Positions 26,397 to 34,425 of a stretch of DNA of 64,000 nt are shown in pieces; the stretch's first letter is position 1, and each line of letters opens with the position of its first letter. Position numbers and translations under genes: made by a program. Source of the DNA: HXMU1420-13 sp965249965 (GTDB lineage: Bacteria > Bacteroidota > Rhodothermia > Balneolales > Balneolaceae); the NCBI GenBank assembly GCA_965249965.1, contig OZ252262.1, forward strand, positions 1,054,001 through 1,118,000. The letters are read 5' to 3'. Below the pieces are notes generated by a model that worked only from the letters and a program-made list of their open reading frames with translations, was not told the origin of the DNA and searched no databases.

Positions 26397-27197
26397 TCAT
26401 TTTGAAGACGGTTCAAAAAAAGCTTTTGCAATAGCAGCGAATTGCTTTGGCTTATCCAGAAATGCATAATGACCCGCATCTTCAATCACTACAAGAGCTG
26501 AGTTTTTAATTCCTGCTTCTATTCGCTCTGCCTGATAGATTGGAGTAGCGTCATCATTGCGACCCCAAAGCAACAATATCTCATGTTCGATGGTCGGGAG
26601 TTCATCTTCTAAATGATTTGTTACTGTTTTAACAAAAGTTTCCCGCATTACTCCAGAAAGTTGAGAATAATCGGAAGACCCCAAATTTTTCCAAAGATTT
26701 GTTCCGCGAAGCCAATTCAGAGCCTTATCTCTCAAAGACCCGGGTAGAATCATAAAGGGCGCTTTTAGTGTTTTAGCGGTGTACTTTCGCACATAAAATT
26801 TCCAGGAACGCCGTGGTTTCATTCCGGCTCCACCTGTAATCAATACTTTTTGAATGATCTGCTTTCCTTTAGGTCGATTAAGAAGTTTCAGCATCACCCT
26901 TCCACCAAATGAATGAGCGAGTATATCTACATGATCATCTGGCAGCATTGAAATAAAAGCTTCGACCGCATCGGTATAATCATCAACGCTCCATGGTTTA
27001 GTTGGCTCTTCAGAATCGCCAAAACCTGGGAAATCAATTACATAACTGGCACGGATGTCCTCAAGTGATTTTGCGATGGGCATCATTACGCGTTTGCTAC
27101 TTCCCCAACCATGAAGCATAACCAATGCTTTACCCTGACCGATTACTTCGTAGGCGATTTGTTGGTCTTTGTATGTGAAGTAGAACGTTTTACTCAT
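26397..27197 (-). CDS. alpha/beta fold hydrolase
   Basis: A cytoplasmic alpha/beta hydrolase of 266 residues. The frame is open to 27254; I prefer the ATG at 27197, which gives the usual short N-terminus MSKTFYFTYKDQQIAYEVIG. Seen: oxyanion-type MLHGWGSS, DFPGFGDS, nucleophile elbow AHSFGG (Ser about residue 100), acid in WGRNDDATP, and catalytic His in AGHYAFLDKP. This is the MhpC/BioH-like group. The substrate is undetermined. The gene diverges from the ComEA-like gene. Confidence 0.88.
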   Translation of the reverse strand: MSKTFYFTYKDQQIAYEVIGQGKALVMLHGWGSSKRVMMPIAKSLEDIRASYVIDFPGFGDSEEPTKPWSVDDYTDAVEAFISMLPDDHVDILAHSFGGRVMLKLLNRPKGKQIIQKVLITGGAGMKPRRSWKFYVRKYTAKTLKAPFMILPGSLRDKALNWLRGTNLWKNLGSSDYSQLSGVMRETFVKTVTNHLEDELPTIEHEILLLWGRNDDATPIYQAERIEAGIKNSALVVIEDAGHYAFLDKPKQFAAIAKAFFEPSSK

Positions 27198-27295
27198 TTG
27201 GAGTTCTTTGTGCAAACATCTCACTTCAGAGAATCCAATACAAGTTGACTTCAAAGAAATTCTTTGCCTTATTTAAGCTTGAAATCACACTGGTT

Positions 27296-27778
27296 ATGGA
27301 TAAACAACAAATTAAGCGAACACTTTTCTTTTGGGTTGATCGGCTACAAGTAACTCGAAAAGAGCGAATCACTTTCACCGTGTTACTCAGCCTTATTGTA
27401 GGATTGCTATTACTTGATCTACTTCTTACACCAGTGGTTGTTCCTCCACCTCAAAATCACGCAGAAATACTCGCAGAATTTGAAAATCGTAGCGCATTAA
27501 TAGAAAGAGAAAGACTGGAACAAGAAGAACGATATGCCGGAATTGTTTCAAATGAAGGTGAAGATGAACTTGTTTTATCTGCAATGGAACCTTTAAGCAT
27601 AAATAGTGCTACAGCGATAGAGTTAACAAGCCTACCCGGTATTGGTGAAACCTACGCCCAAAGAATTATTGAATATCGGGAAACTAATGGGGATTTTACT
27701 TCCGTTGATGATTTAGTAAAAGTAAGAGGGATCGGAGAGCGAACACTCGAAAAGATTAAACCCTACATTAAATTATAA
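27296..27778 (+). CDS. membrane-anchored ComEA-like helix-hairpin-helix protein
   Basis: A 160-residue protein with a basic cytoplasmic N-terminus, one transmembrane helix (about residues 29-50, FTVLLSLIVGLLLLDLLL), a linker with a charged helix, and a C-terminal pair of helix-hairpin-helix motifs (about 98-160: SINSATAIELTSLPGIGETYA, then DLVKVRGIGERTLEKI). This is the ComEA DNA-binding unit, expected on the outer face of the membrane. I choose the ATG at 27296 rather than the frame start at 27245, because it gives the standard anchor-first layout. It may function in DNA uptake; no other com genes are in the window. Confidence 0.85.
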   Translation: MDKQQIKRTLFFWVDRLQVTRKERITFTVLLSLIVGLLLLDLLLTPVVVPPPQNHAEILAEFENRSALIERERLEQEERYAGIVSNEGEDELVLSAMEPLSINSATAIELTSLPGIGETYAQRIIEYRETNGDFTSVDDLVKVRGIGERTLEKIKPYIKL

Positions 27779-27916
27779 ATTGAATGAAGTATAAATTTTG
27801 AGCTGAAGTTTTAGAAATTCTAAGTCCAGTTTAATTTTTATTGATTCCACAGATAACTGTATGACCCATTGCTACCATTCGTAATTTATAATTATAACAT
27901 TCATAAGTAACAGAAA

Positions 27917-29464
27917 ATGCCAACTATACTTTGGGCGGATGATGAGATTGATCAGTTGCAATCACTCATTTTATTTTTAGAAAAAAAGGGATTTGAAATT
28001 GTGCCTGTGGCGAATGGACAGGATGCGGTTGAGAAAATCAAAGAGCAGAAATTTGATATTGTTTTTTTAGATGAACAGATGCCCGGGATGGGTGGACTCG
28101 AGGCGCTGGATGCCATCAAATCTGCACAGCCGTTGCTACCGGTGGTTATGATCACCAAAAGTGAAGAAGAATCGATTATGGAGGATGCGATCGGAGCTAA
28201 GATCAGTGATTATTTGATCAAGCCGGTGAATCCAAGCCAGATTTTATTGACCACCAAAAAACTACTGGAGACATCTCGTCTTCAAACAGAGAAATCTTCG
28301 CAATCTTATTTGAGACAATTTGGGGAATTTTCCTCGAGAATTCATCCCGGCACAACCTGGCAAGAATGGATAGAAATTTATCGCGAGCTAACGAAATGGC
28401 AAATGGAGTTGAGCGATGGAGATGAGGCACTAATTCAGGTGTTGGATGATCAATTCCGGGATGCAAATCGTGAATTTGGTCGATTTATCCAGAATAATTA
28501 TGAAAACTGGTTAAACGAAGGTAAAGATGCTGCCCCTCTTTTTTCACCAGAAGTAATTTCAAAGTATGTGTTCCCTAAAGTGAAAGATGGGGAGAAGACC
28601 ATGTTCTTTTTGGTGGATTGTATGCGTTATGATCAATGGCTGGTGTTTGAGCCTTATTTGGCCAAAATGTTTAATATCGAAACGGATTTCTACTACTCTA
28701 TTTTACCAACTGCAACACCGTATTCTCGAAATGCCATTTTTGCCGGATTATCACCAATGGAAATAGAGCAGCTCTACCCGAGTTTATGGCAACAGGGTCA
28801 GGATGAATCTTCATTAAACCGACATGAAGAAGAACTTCTGGAAAAGCAGTTAAGTCGGGCAGGGTTTGATATAAATTTTAAGTACGAAAAAATATTAAGT
28901 GCCGAAGTTGGGAAACAAATTGCTTCTAAAATGAAGAATTTCGCTCAATCGAAGTTAGCAGCATTTGTGTTCAACTTTGTGGATACGCTGGTTCATTCCA
29001 GATCCGATTCTGATGTTATCAAAGAGCTTGCTCCGGATGAAGGAGCCTTTCGATCAATTACGGAAGCGTGGTTTCAGCACTCAACATTATTGCAAATGTT
29101 CAAAGAGCTGGCGGATGAAGATGTGACGATTGTTGTAACTGCAGATCATGGCTCAGTACGGGCAATGAGAGATACCAAAGTTTTTGGCGATCGTGATACC
29201 GCCACAAATCTTCGTTATAAATACGGTAAGAATTTAAACGCGGTTGATGATGGGGCCAGTTTGAAAATTTCAAACCCAGAACGTTTTAAGCTCCCTAAAA
29301 TTTCAGTTTCTAACGAATATTTGATTGCTCTGGAAGATTATTACTTCGTATATCCAACCAACTATCATAAATTCCAAAATCGCTATCGCGATACCTTTCA
29401 ACATGGCGGAGCATCGATGGAAGAAATGATTCTACCGGTCGCTACTTTGACACCAAAAAAATGA
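27917..29464 (+). CDS. porX: T9SS response regulator PorX (receiver-PglZ phosphodiesterase)
   Basis: PorX controls type IX secretion genes through the PorX/PorY/SigP pathway. The receiver domain spans residues 1-120, with acidic ADDE near 7-10, phospho-acceptor Asp52 (VFLDEQMPG), MITKS with Thr near 79, and YLIKPVNP with Lys near 102. A three-helix linker follows (about 130-200). The PglZ/alkaline-phosphatase-like domain covers about 205-510, with metal-site motifs DCMRYDQW, FVDTLVHSRSD, TADHGS and QHGGASMEEM. Length and order match PorX exactly. It is followed by tsaE, a neighbour pair I recall from other Bacteroidota. Confidence 0.93.
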   Translation: MPTILWADDEIDQLQSLILFLEKKGFEIVPVANGQDAVEKIKEQKFDIVFLDEQMPGMGGLEALDAIKSAQPLLPVVMITKSEEESIMEDAIGAKISDYLIKPVNPSQILLTTKKLLETSRLQTEKSSQSYLRQFGEFSSRIHPGTTWQEWIEIYRELTKWQMELSDGDEALIQVLDDQFRDANREFGRFIQNNYENWLNEGKDAAPLFSPEVISKYVFPKVKDGEKTMFFLVDCMRYDQWLVFEPYLAKMFNIETDFYYSILPTATPYSRNAIFAGLSPMEIEQLYPSLWQQGQDESSLNRHEEELLEKQLSRAGFDINFKYEKILSAEVGKQIASKMKNFAQSKLAAFVFNFVDTLVHSRSDSDVIKELAPDEGAFRSITEAWFQHSTLLQMFKELADEDVTIVVTADHGSVRAMRDTKVFGDRDTATNLRYKYGKNLNAVDDGASLKISNPERFKLPKISVSNEYLIALEDYYFVYPTNYHKFQNRYRDTFQHGGASMEEMILPVATLTPKK

Positions 29465-29526
29465 CTTAGAACGAATGGGCAACAAAAATCTTATCAACGT
29501 AATGATATCTCCCTCCCAAGGGGGAT

Positions 29527-29555
29527 CAATCATCTCAGGTATTCTGAGATGATTG
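29527..29555. repeat. perfect 12-bp-stem hairpin in the porX-tsaE gap
   Basis: CAATCATCTCAG (29527-29538) and CTGAGATGATTG (29544-29555) form a perfect stem with a 5-nt loop. It is flanked by CCCTCCCAAGGGGGAT and GTGGGGGATG. There is no T-tract, so it is not a simple terminator. It resembles a dispersed REP-type intergenic element. Confidence 0.6.
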
Positions 29556-29565
29556 TGGGGGATGT

Positions 29566-29976
29566 ATGTTAAGTTCATCCATTGAAGAGACGATACTTTT
29601 TGGTAAGCAGTTTGCAGAACGATTACAACCCGGGGACGTGGTTTGCCTGGAGGGCGATTTAGGCGCTGGGAAAACGCACTTTGTTAAAGGAATAGCCTCC
29701 TATTTTGGGGTTGATCCAACAGAAGTAAGTTCACCAACCTTTACGCTGATCAATGAATATCACGGTAGTTCTCCGGTGTATCACTTTGACTGCTATCGAA
29801 TTAAAAACGAGCAGGAAGCATTGGAAATTGGCACCGAGGAATATTTGTACGGAGATGGAATTTCAGTTGTAGAATGGCCAAAAAAAATCCGAAATTTATT
29901 GCCGCCCAAATCCGTTTGGGTAACCATAACCCACAAAGGGGAACACAAAAGAGAAATAATATTAGAAAGCGACTAA
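29566..29976 (+). CDS. tsaE: tRNA threonylcarbamoyladenosine biosynthesis ATPase TsaE
   Basis: P-loop ATPase of the t6A37 tRNA modification complex, working with TsaD and TsaB. Walker A is GDLGAGKTHF (residues 29-38). Switch-like SSPTFTLINEY follows near 57, then HFDCYRI near 75 (Walker B region) and VEWPKKI near 107. Length 136 is normal. It is followed directly by a small SH3-like ORF and pnuC, forming a compact run. Confidence 0.95.
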   Translation: MLSSSIEETILFGKQFAERLQPGDVVCLEGDLGAGKTHFVKGIASYFGVDPTEVSSPTFTLINEYHGSSPVYHFDCYRIKNEQEALEIGTEEYLYGDGISVVEWPKKIRNLLPPKSVWVTITHKGEHKREIILESD

Positions 29977-30055
29977 CATGTCCCTGCTAGGGAAGCGAAG
30001 ACTTTCATATCGATTAGACTTACTCCCGGTGATTTACCCATATCACAGGCGAGCG

Positions 30056-30265
30056 ATGAATGAACTCAATCCGGGTGACTTAGTGTATTACGGTCCGAGT
30101 CCTGAATATTACGGGATTGGCGAAATCGTTCAAAAAGAAGAGAAAGTGTGTGTGGTTGATTTTCGAGGTACCGGATTATTGGGCATACACAAAGACGAGC
30201 TCCTTTCTTCTTATCTCATCCCAATTCATAAGCTCAACCTTACGAATTTGCTCAAGGGTAGATGA
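30056..30265 (+). CDS. small SH3-like protein, weak resemblance to DUF3553
   Basis: A 69-residue protein: NPGDLVYYGPSPEYYGIGEIV, then VCVVDFRGTGLLGIHKDEL. The PGDxV...PE..GxGxI pattern and following strands resemble the DUF3553/CarD-N-like barrel, which is a tentative comparison. An in-frame ATG at 29978, one base after the tsaE stop, would add 26 basic residues; I prefer the shorter start because homology-like structure begins there. Its stop overlaps the pnuC start by four bases, so it is translated with pnuC. Confidence 0.55.
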   Translation: MNELNPGDLVYYGPSPEYYGIGEIVQKEEKVCVVDFRGTGLLGIHKDELLSSYLIPIHKLNLTNLLKGR

Positions 30266-30876
30266 GCGAATTCATCTCAGCTTTTATAGAAGGTGTTTTA
30301 GCTACATCCACCTTAGAATGGATTGCCGTTGTTACCGGACTGATGAGTGTCTGGTTTTCGATGAAAGAGAATATACTGGTGTATCCATTCGGGATAGTCA
30401 GTGTGCTCATTTATGTGTACCTGGCCTTCAATTACAAGCTCTATGCCGATATGGGCGTGAATAGCTACTACTTTGTGATGAGCGTGTATGGCTGGTACCA
30501 CTGGAAAGATACTAGTGGAGAACGGGATCAGATACCAGTATCAGTAAATGATGCTCATGAGTGGATAATAACAATTGCACTATTGATGGGTTCTTTTGGG
30601 ATTTTTGTTTTTGTGCTGATGAATTTCACCGATAGCGACGTGCCGATCTGGGACGCCACAACTACTTGTTTTGCAATTACGGGCATGTGGCTTATGGCGC
30701 GAAAAAAGCTGGAGAACTGGATCGCGTGGATTATCACAGACATCATTTCTATTCCACTATATTTCTATAAAGGATTGGTTTTGACGAGCGTGCAGTTTTT
30801 CTTTTTTACTATCCTCGCATTCGCCGGGTATCTGGCCTGGAGGAAGTCGTTGGAGAAAGAGGCAGATCTCAATTGA
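30262..30876 (+). CDS. pnuC: nicotinamide riboside transporter PnuC
   Basis: Seven-helix facilitator of nicotinamide riboside import. Hydrophobic segments fill the 204 residues. The signatures WIAVVTGLMSVWFSMKENI near 18, YGWYHWKD near 77, and the C-terminal ENWIAWIITDIISIPLYFYKGL near 152 fit PnuC. It offers a salvage route that complements the de novo nadC-nadA genes elsewhere in the window. It starts with an ATGA overlap on the small SH3-like gene. Confidence 0.92.
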   Translation: MSEFISAFIEGVLATSTLEWIAVVTGLMSVWFSMKENILVYPFGIVSVLIYVYLAFNYKLYADMGVNSYYFVMSVYGWYHWKDTSGERDQIPVSVNDAHEWIITIALLMGSFGIFVFVLMNFTDSDVPIWDATTTCFAITGMWLMARKKLENWIAWIITDIISIPLYFYKGLVLTSVQFFFFTILAFAGYLAWRKSLEKEADLN

Positions 30877-30906
30877 TAAGCTATCCTCAATATCAGGAAC
30901 TAGTAT

Positions 30907-30932
30907 GGCAAATTCATGAATTGGCCCAACGT
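30907..30932. repeat. dispersed palindrome copy (AATTCATGAATT core)
   Basis: The sequence GGCAAATTCATGAATTGGCCC, followed by AACG, lies after pnuC. Read on the minus strand, it is a near-identical copy of the palindrome at 40511-40536 (shared CGTTGGGCCAATTCATGAATT). The core AATTCATGAATT is at 30911-30922. It is an intergenic dispersed repeat. Confidence 0.65.
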
Positions 30933-30978
30933 TCAATAATTACGAAGCAATTAGGATCTAGAAAGTATTGAAACAAGT

Positions 30979-31893
30979 TCAGGATGATCTGGAGATCATT
31001 AAAGAAATTGGTTGAGCCAATTCTTTGATTGACTTCAAAAACTCGAAACCGGCCTCTTCCACCAAATCCACCATCTTGATTCCAGTCGCATTTTGGATCA
31101 TGGTATTCTCCAGTTGATCAGAGGCGATAATATCCAGCGAAGCTGAAAGAAGCCCTACATTCTGGCCACCTTGATTTAAAATTGCGTTGAATTTTGTGGC
31201 TCCAAATGGGGTAGAAGTTAGTGCGACCGCAAGCCGAGTTTGCTCGTTGATCATCAACACCTGATAGAAATTCGGTAGTTGAAGATCAGGCTCGGTGCCA
31301 TTAAAGTCGAAATAATGAGCCGGATTTGATGTTTCGATATACAGTTGGTTACAATTCTCAACAATCCATTTTTTAACAATCGGCTCATCGATAGTGCCGG
31401 CAAATCCACGATCCTGCCAATAACTGAACTCCTGATGGAGTTCAATGGAAGGTGAAAATGGTTCTGGAACTTCTTCCAGAAAAATGATTTCATCATTTCT
31501 TGATTCAAACCAAAAATCCCGGAGTCCATTGGTAACCATCAAGTACGGGGCTTCAACTTTAGTATTATATCGTGCAACCTGAACCGCTGTTTTTTCATCC
31601 AACTGAATGCCGGGAGCTTTGCATTCAACCAATAGCAGTGGCTTAAAATCATCATCAAAACAAATTATATCTGAACGGGAGGATGACTTATCCCGTGGTA
31701 GAGATACGGGGCTTTCGAAGGCAATACGATTTTTAGAAAAGCCAGCTTCAAGAATTAAGTACTCTACAAATTTTAAGCGAACCCGTTCCTCTGGTAAATG
31801 CTTGTAGCTTTTTTTTAGGACGGGATTCCAAAGCTGTTTTTCAGATTCGGTGAATCGAATCTGTGGAAAGTGATTTAAAGATATACTGATCAA
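30979..31893 (-). CDS. HsdR N-terminal-domain nuclease-like protein (solitary)
   Basis: A 304-residue protein with a PD-(D/E)xK nuclease-type core resembling the N-terminus of type I restriction subunit R. SRSDIICFDDDFKPLLLVECKAPG (Asp near 74, ECK near 91-93 in two strands) is followed by YNTKVEAPYLMVTNGLRDFWF. No helicase domain and no hsdS/hsdM partner are nearby, so it is not a working type I system. The C-terminal half is unassigned. Stand-alone genes of this type are common in Bacteroidota and have no settled function. Confidence 0.8.
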   Translation of the reverse strand: MISISLNHFPQIRFTESEKQLWNPVLKKSYKHLPEERVRLKFVEYLILEAGFSKNRIAFESPVSLPRDKSSSRSDIICFDDDFKPLLLVECKAPGIQLDEKTAVQVARYNTKVEAPYLMVTNGLRDFWFESRNDEIIFLEEVPEPFSPSIELHQEFSYWQDRGFAGTIDEPIVKKWIVENCNQLYIETSNPAHYFDFNGTEPDLQLPNFYQVLMINEQTRLAVALTSTPFGATKFNAILNQGGQNVGLLSASLDIIASDQLENTMIQNATGIKMVDLVEEAGFEFLKSIKELAQPISLMISRSS

Positions 31894-31907
31894 ACAAGTG
31901 GTAGTTC

Positions 31908-31950
31908 GTTAATCGCTATTCGTGAAAATGTACTACGAATAACGATTAAC
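31908..31950. repeat. 16-bp inverted repeat downstream of yidC
   Basis: GTTAATCGCTATTCGT (31908-31923) and ACGAATAACGATTAAC (31935-31950) pair at 15 of 16 positions around an 11-nt loop. No clear T-run follows on the minus strand. It may stabilise the yidC mRNA 3' end or be a dispersed element. Confidence 0.55.
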
Positions 31951-31967
31951 AGTGTACTAAAATGCAC

Positions 31968-33758
31968 TTACGCTTTAGCTACAGCCGCCTGATGCGTGCT
32001 TCTATTGATGTACAATTGCTGAATAATTGATAACAAGTTGAAAATCAAATAATAGAGACTTAATCCGGATGCAAAGTTATTAAACACAAAAAGAAGCATT
32101 ATTGGCAAGAAATACTGCATAATTTTCATTTGTTGTGCCATTGGGTTGTTTGCACCACCTGCAGAATTCGCAGCCGAAACCCTACTTTGAAAAACCATAG
32201 ATAGCGTCATCAAGAGAACTAAGCCTGCAATTTGATCTCCAAGAAAAGGAATACTGAAGGGTAAACTTATTATATAATCCGGCGCTGATAAATCGCTCAC
32301 CCAAAGAAACTCTTCCTGCCGAAGTAGAATCGAATTTTGAAAGAAACGCCATAGCGTGATAAGTATCGGAAACTGAAGAAGCATAGGTAAACAACCACCC
32401 AAGGGATTTACTTTGTTCTTACGATACAAATCCATGGTTGCTTTCTGTTGTTTCTGAGGATCGTTTTTATACTTCTCCTGAACTTCTTTCATTTGAGGTT
32501 GAAGCTCACGCATTGCCGCCATGCTCTTGTAGCTTTTTATTGTAAGCGGAGAAAGAATCAATTTTACCAATACTGCAAAAATAATTACTAGCACCCCATA
32601 GTTTGAGATAAATCCACTGAAAAAATTGAAAAATGGAATTACAGCGAATCGAACAAAGGGATCTGAAAACCAACGCAAAAACCCATAACTAACTTCAACC
32701 ATATCAAAGGCATGTTCATCGAAGTCTTTTATATCGGTGTAACGCATTGGGCCAACATAAAGCGACATTGACAGAGTGCCACTAGAGGGAATATCGGCAG
32801 TAACAGTTGAGGTGTACAAATGGTCGGCAAAAGGATCGTCTACTTCACCTGTAATTTGACCCGTTAGATATGCACCATCCGTATCGGTGTTTGGCTTAAT
32901 AATCTGGGAGAAGAATTTTGTTTTTGTTGCAACCCAGTCTACGTTGCCGTTTACATTAAATTCGTCGTATCCATCATTTTCGTCAAAATCGGTAACCTTA
33001 AGCTGTTCCAATTCACCACCTGCATAAAGATACGAAGTAGTCGCAAGAGCTTCCTGAACACGATCAAGCTCGGTAAATCGGAGTGGGGAGGTCCAACCGA
33101 AGTCTACAGCACGGCCAATGATATACTCTCGCACTCCAACAAACCGGATGTCGAGGTCAATTTCATATTTGCCTCCATAAAATGTATAGGTGTACACCAA
33201 CTGCCTTCCATCGCCGAGGTCGAGTGAATAAGAGAGCTCTTCAATTTCTTCTTCTTCAAGGTTTGCGGAAGTTCCTAAGGTAATTTGTTGAAACAGCAAA
33301 TTGTTGGTATCCACATTGTAGTTTTCTGTGGTTAGAAAACCCGTGTTATATGCTGATCTCGTGGTGTCACCAATCATTTGTATAGGCTGTCCTGCCCAGG
33401 TTTGGTGATCTTTCAAAGTGAACTTAGATGGACCGGCTCCCAGATTAGTAAAAACAGCCGTGTAACGAGGGGTTTCTACGATAAACTCGGTTTTGAGACT
33501 GTCTTGTCCTTCAGAAAACATACCAGAAGTAGCAGGCGCTGTTGCTTGAGTTGGGTCCTCAATCTCGGCGCGAATCATTGGATCTTCTACTTCAGCAAAA
33601 GCATCTTCTTCTAATTGTTCGATGGCGGCTAAGCTATCCTGAAGTGCTCTTTGACGTTGTTGTTCGGCAATTTCCTCTTCACTTGGCAGGGTGAAATAAA
33701 ACCAACCAAGCATCAATATAAAAATGAGAGAAAATCCAATTACTGTATTCTTATCCAA
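31968..33758 (-). CDS. yidC: membrane protein insertase YidC
   Basis: Inserts and folds inner-membrane proteins, alone or with SecYEG. An N-terminal helix (residues 5-25, FSLIFILMLGWFYF) is followed by a large periplasmic beta-sandwich domain (about 60-350). The conserved five-helix C-terminal insertase domain (about 375-590) shows GVLVIIFAVLVKLILSPLT, the cytoplasmic hairpin (KYKNDPQKQQKATMDLYRK), GCLPMLLQFPILITLW and a final helix YLIFNLLSIIQQ. This is the Gram-negative long form. It starts 4 nt after the rnpA stop. yidD, often between the two, is absent. Confidence 0.96.
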   Translation of the reverse strand: MDKNTVIGFSLIFILMLGWFYFTLPSEEEIAEQQRQRALQDSLAAIEQLEEDAFAEVEDPMIRAEIEDPTQATAPATSGMFSEGQDSLKTEFIVETPRYTAVFTNLGAGPSKFTLKDHQTWAGQPIQMIGDTTRSAYNTGFLTTENYNVDTNNLLFQQITLGTSANLEEEEIEELSYSLDLGDGRQLVYTYTFYGGKYEIDLDIRFVGVREYIIGRAVDFGWTSPLRFTELDRVQEALATTSYLYAGGELEQLKVTDFDENDGYDEFNVNGNVDWVATKTKFFSQIIKPNTDTDGAYLTGQITGEVDDPFADHLYTSTVTADIPSSGTLSMSLYVGPMRYTDIKDFDEHAFDMVEVSYGFLRWFSDPFVRFAVIPFFNFFSGFISNYGVLVIIFAVLVKLILSPLTIKSYKSMAAMRELQPQMKEVQEKYKNDPQKQQKATMDLYRKNKVNPLGGCLPMLLQFPILITLWRFFQNSILLRQEEFLWVSDLSAPDYIISLPFSIPFLGDQIAGLVLLMTLSMVFQSRVSAANSAGGANNPMAQQMKIMQYFLPIMLLFVFNNFASGLSLYYLIFNLLSIIQQLYINRSTHQAAVAKA

Positions 33759-33762
33759 GGAT

Positions 33763-34194
33763 CTAATTTTTTAAAAGTGGGTGTTCGGTAACGCGAGTAC
33801 GGAGATTGTGAAGCAGTGTTACTACCTCATCCTGAACCGTCTTAAAATCATGTCCTGAAGATCTAGCTATAAGCGCAACATGAATACTAAGCGGGGTTTC
33901 TAACAAAGAATCCACGATCTGTTGATTTAGACGATAGGCTTCGCGCATTAATCGCTTGCTTTTATTTCTCTTCACTGCTGTGCCAATTTTTTTTGGTGCA
34001 ATGAAAGCGATTTTAAATTCTGAAGATTGCGCTTTCTCGATGCGATATCTGAGAAAAACGGATGTAGATGAGAGCGATTTAGAGTTAGTAAAAAAACTCT
34101 TAAAATTAGTTCTCCCACGCAGAATTCTTGATTTAGGAAGGGTAAGTCTGCGAGGAGACGGAGCAGTTAAATTACTTTGCTCCTTTTCTCTCAT
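33763..34194 (-). CDS. rnpA: ribonuclease P protein component
   Basis: Protein subunit of RNase P, which trims tRNA 5' leaders. The family pattern is LPKSRILRGRTNFKSFF near residue 19, then FIAPKKIGTAVKRNKSKRLMREAYR, the RNR-like basic signature (about 83-100). The only usable start is the ATG at 34194, which lies inside the 3' end of rpmH in a different frame; no TTG or GTG occurs between it and the LPKSR region. The protein therefore carries an extra about 17-residue N-terminus encoded partly by the rpmH overlap. Confidence 0.93.
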   Translation of the reverse strand: MREKEQSNLTAPSPRRLTLPKSRILRGRTNFKSFFTNSKSLSSTSVFLRYRIEKAQSSEFKIAFIAPKKIGTAVKRNKSKRLMREAYRLNQQIVDSLLETPLSIHVALIARSSGHDFKTVQDEVVTLLHNLRTRVTEHPLLKN

Positions 34195-34330
34195 CGCTTA
34201 CTGTTAGTTTATGGCGGCCTTTAGCACGACGGCCGGCAATAACATTTCGTCCATTTTTAGTGGACATGCGCTTACGGAAACCGTGCTTGTTCGTGCGCTT
34301 TTTGTTACTTGGTTGGAATGTTCGTTTCAT
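34172..34330 (-). CDS. rpmH: 50S ribosomal protein L34
   Basis: A 52-residue protein read directly from the sequence. It begins MKRTFQPSNKKRTNKHGF and continues with RKRMSTKNGRNVIAGRRAKGR, the unmistakable L34 core, ending in HKLTVSDERKGAK. It is the first gene of rpmH-rnpA-yidC. Its last 23 bases overlap the start of rnpA in another frame. The upstream side carries a desaturase gene rather than dnaA, so this is not the classical oriC neighbourhood. Confidence 0.96.
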   Translation of the reverse strand: MKRTFQPSNKKRTNKHGFRKRMSTKNGRNVIAGRRAKGRHKLTVSDERKGAK

Positions 34331-34425
34331 GAATCAGGATGTTTGATGAATTTCGTAATTCAAAAAGATCACAAATATAAGCAGAAATTGGTTTGAATCG
34401 AAGAATAATTATTGAAAAATGCAGC

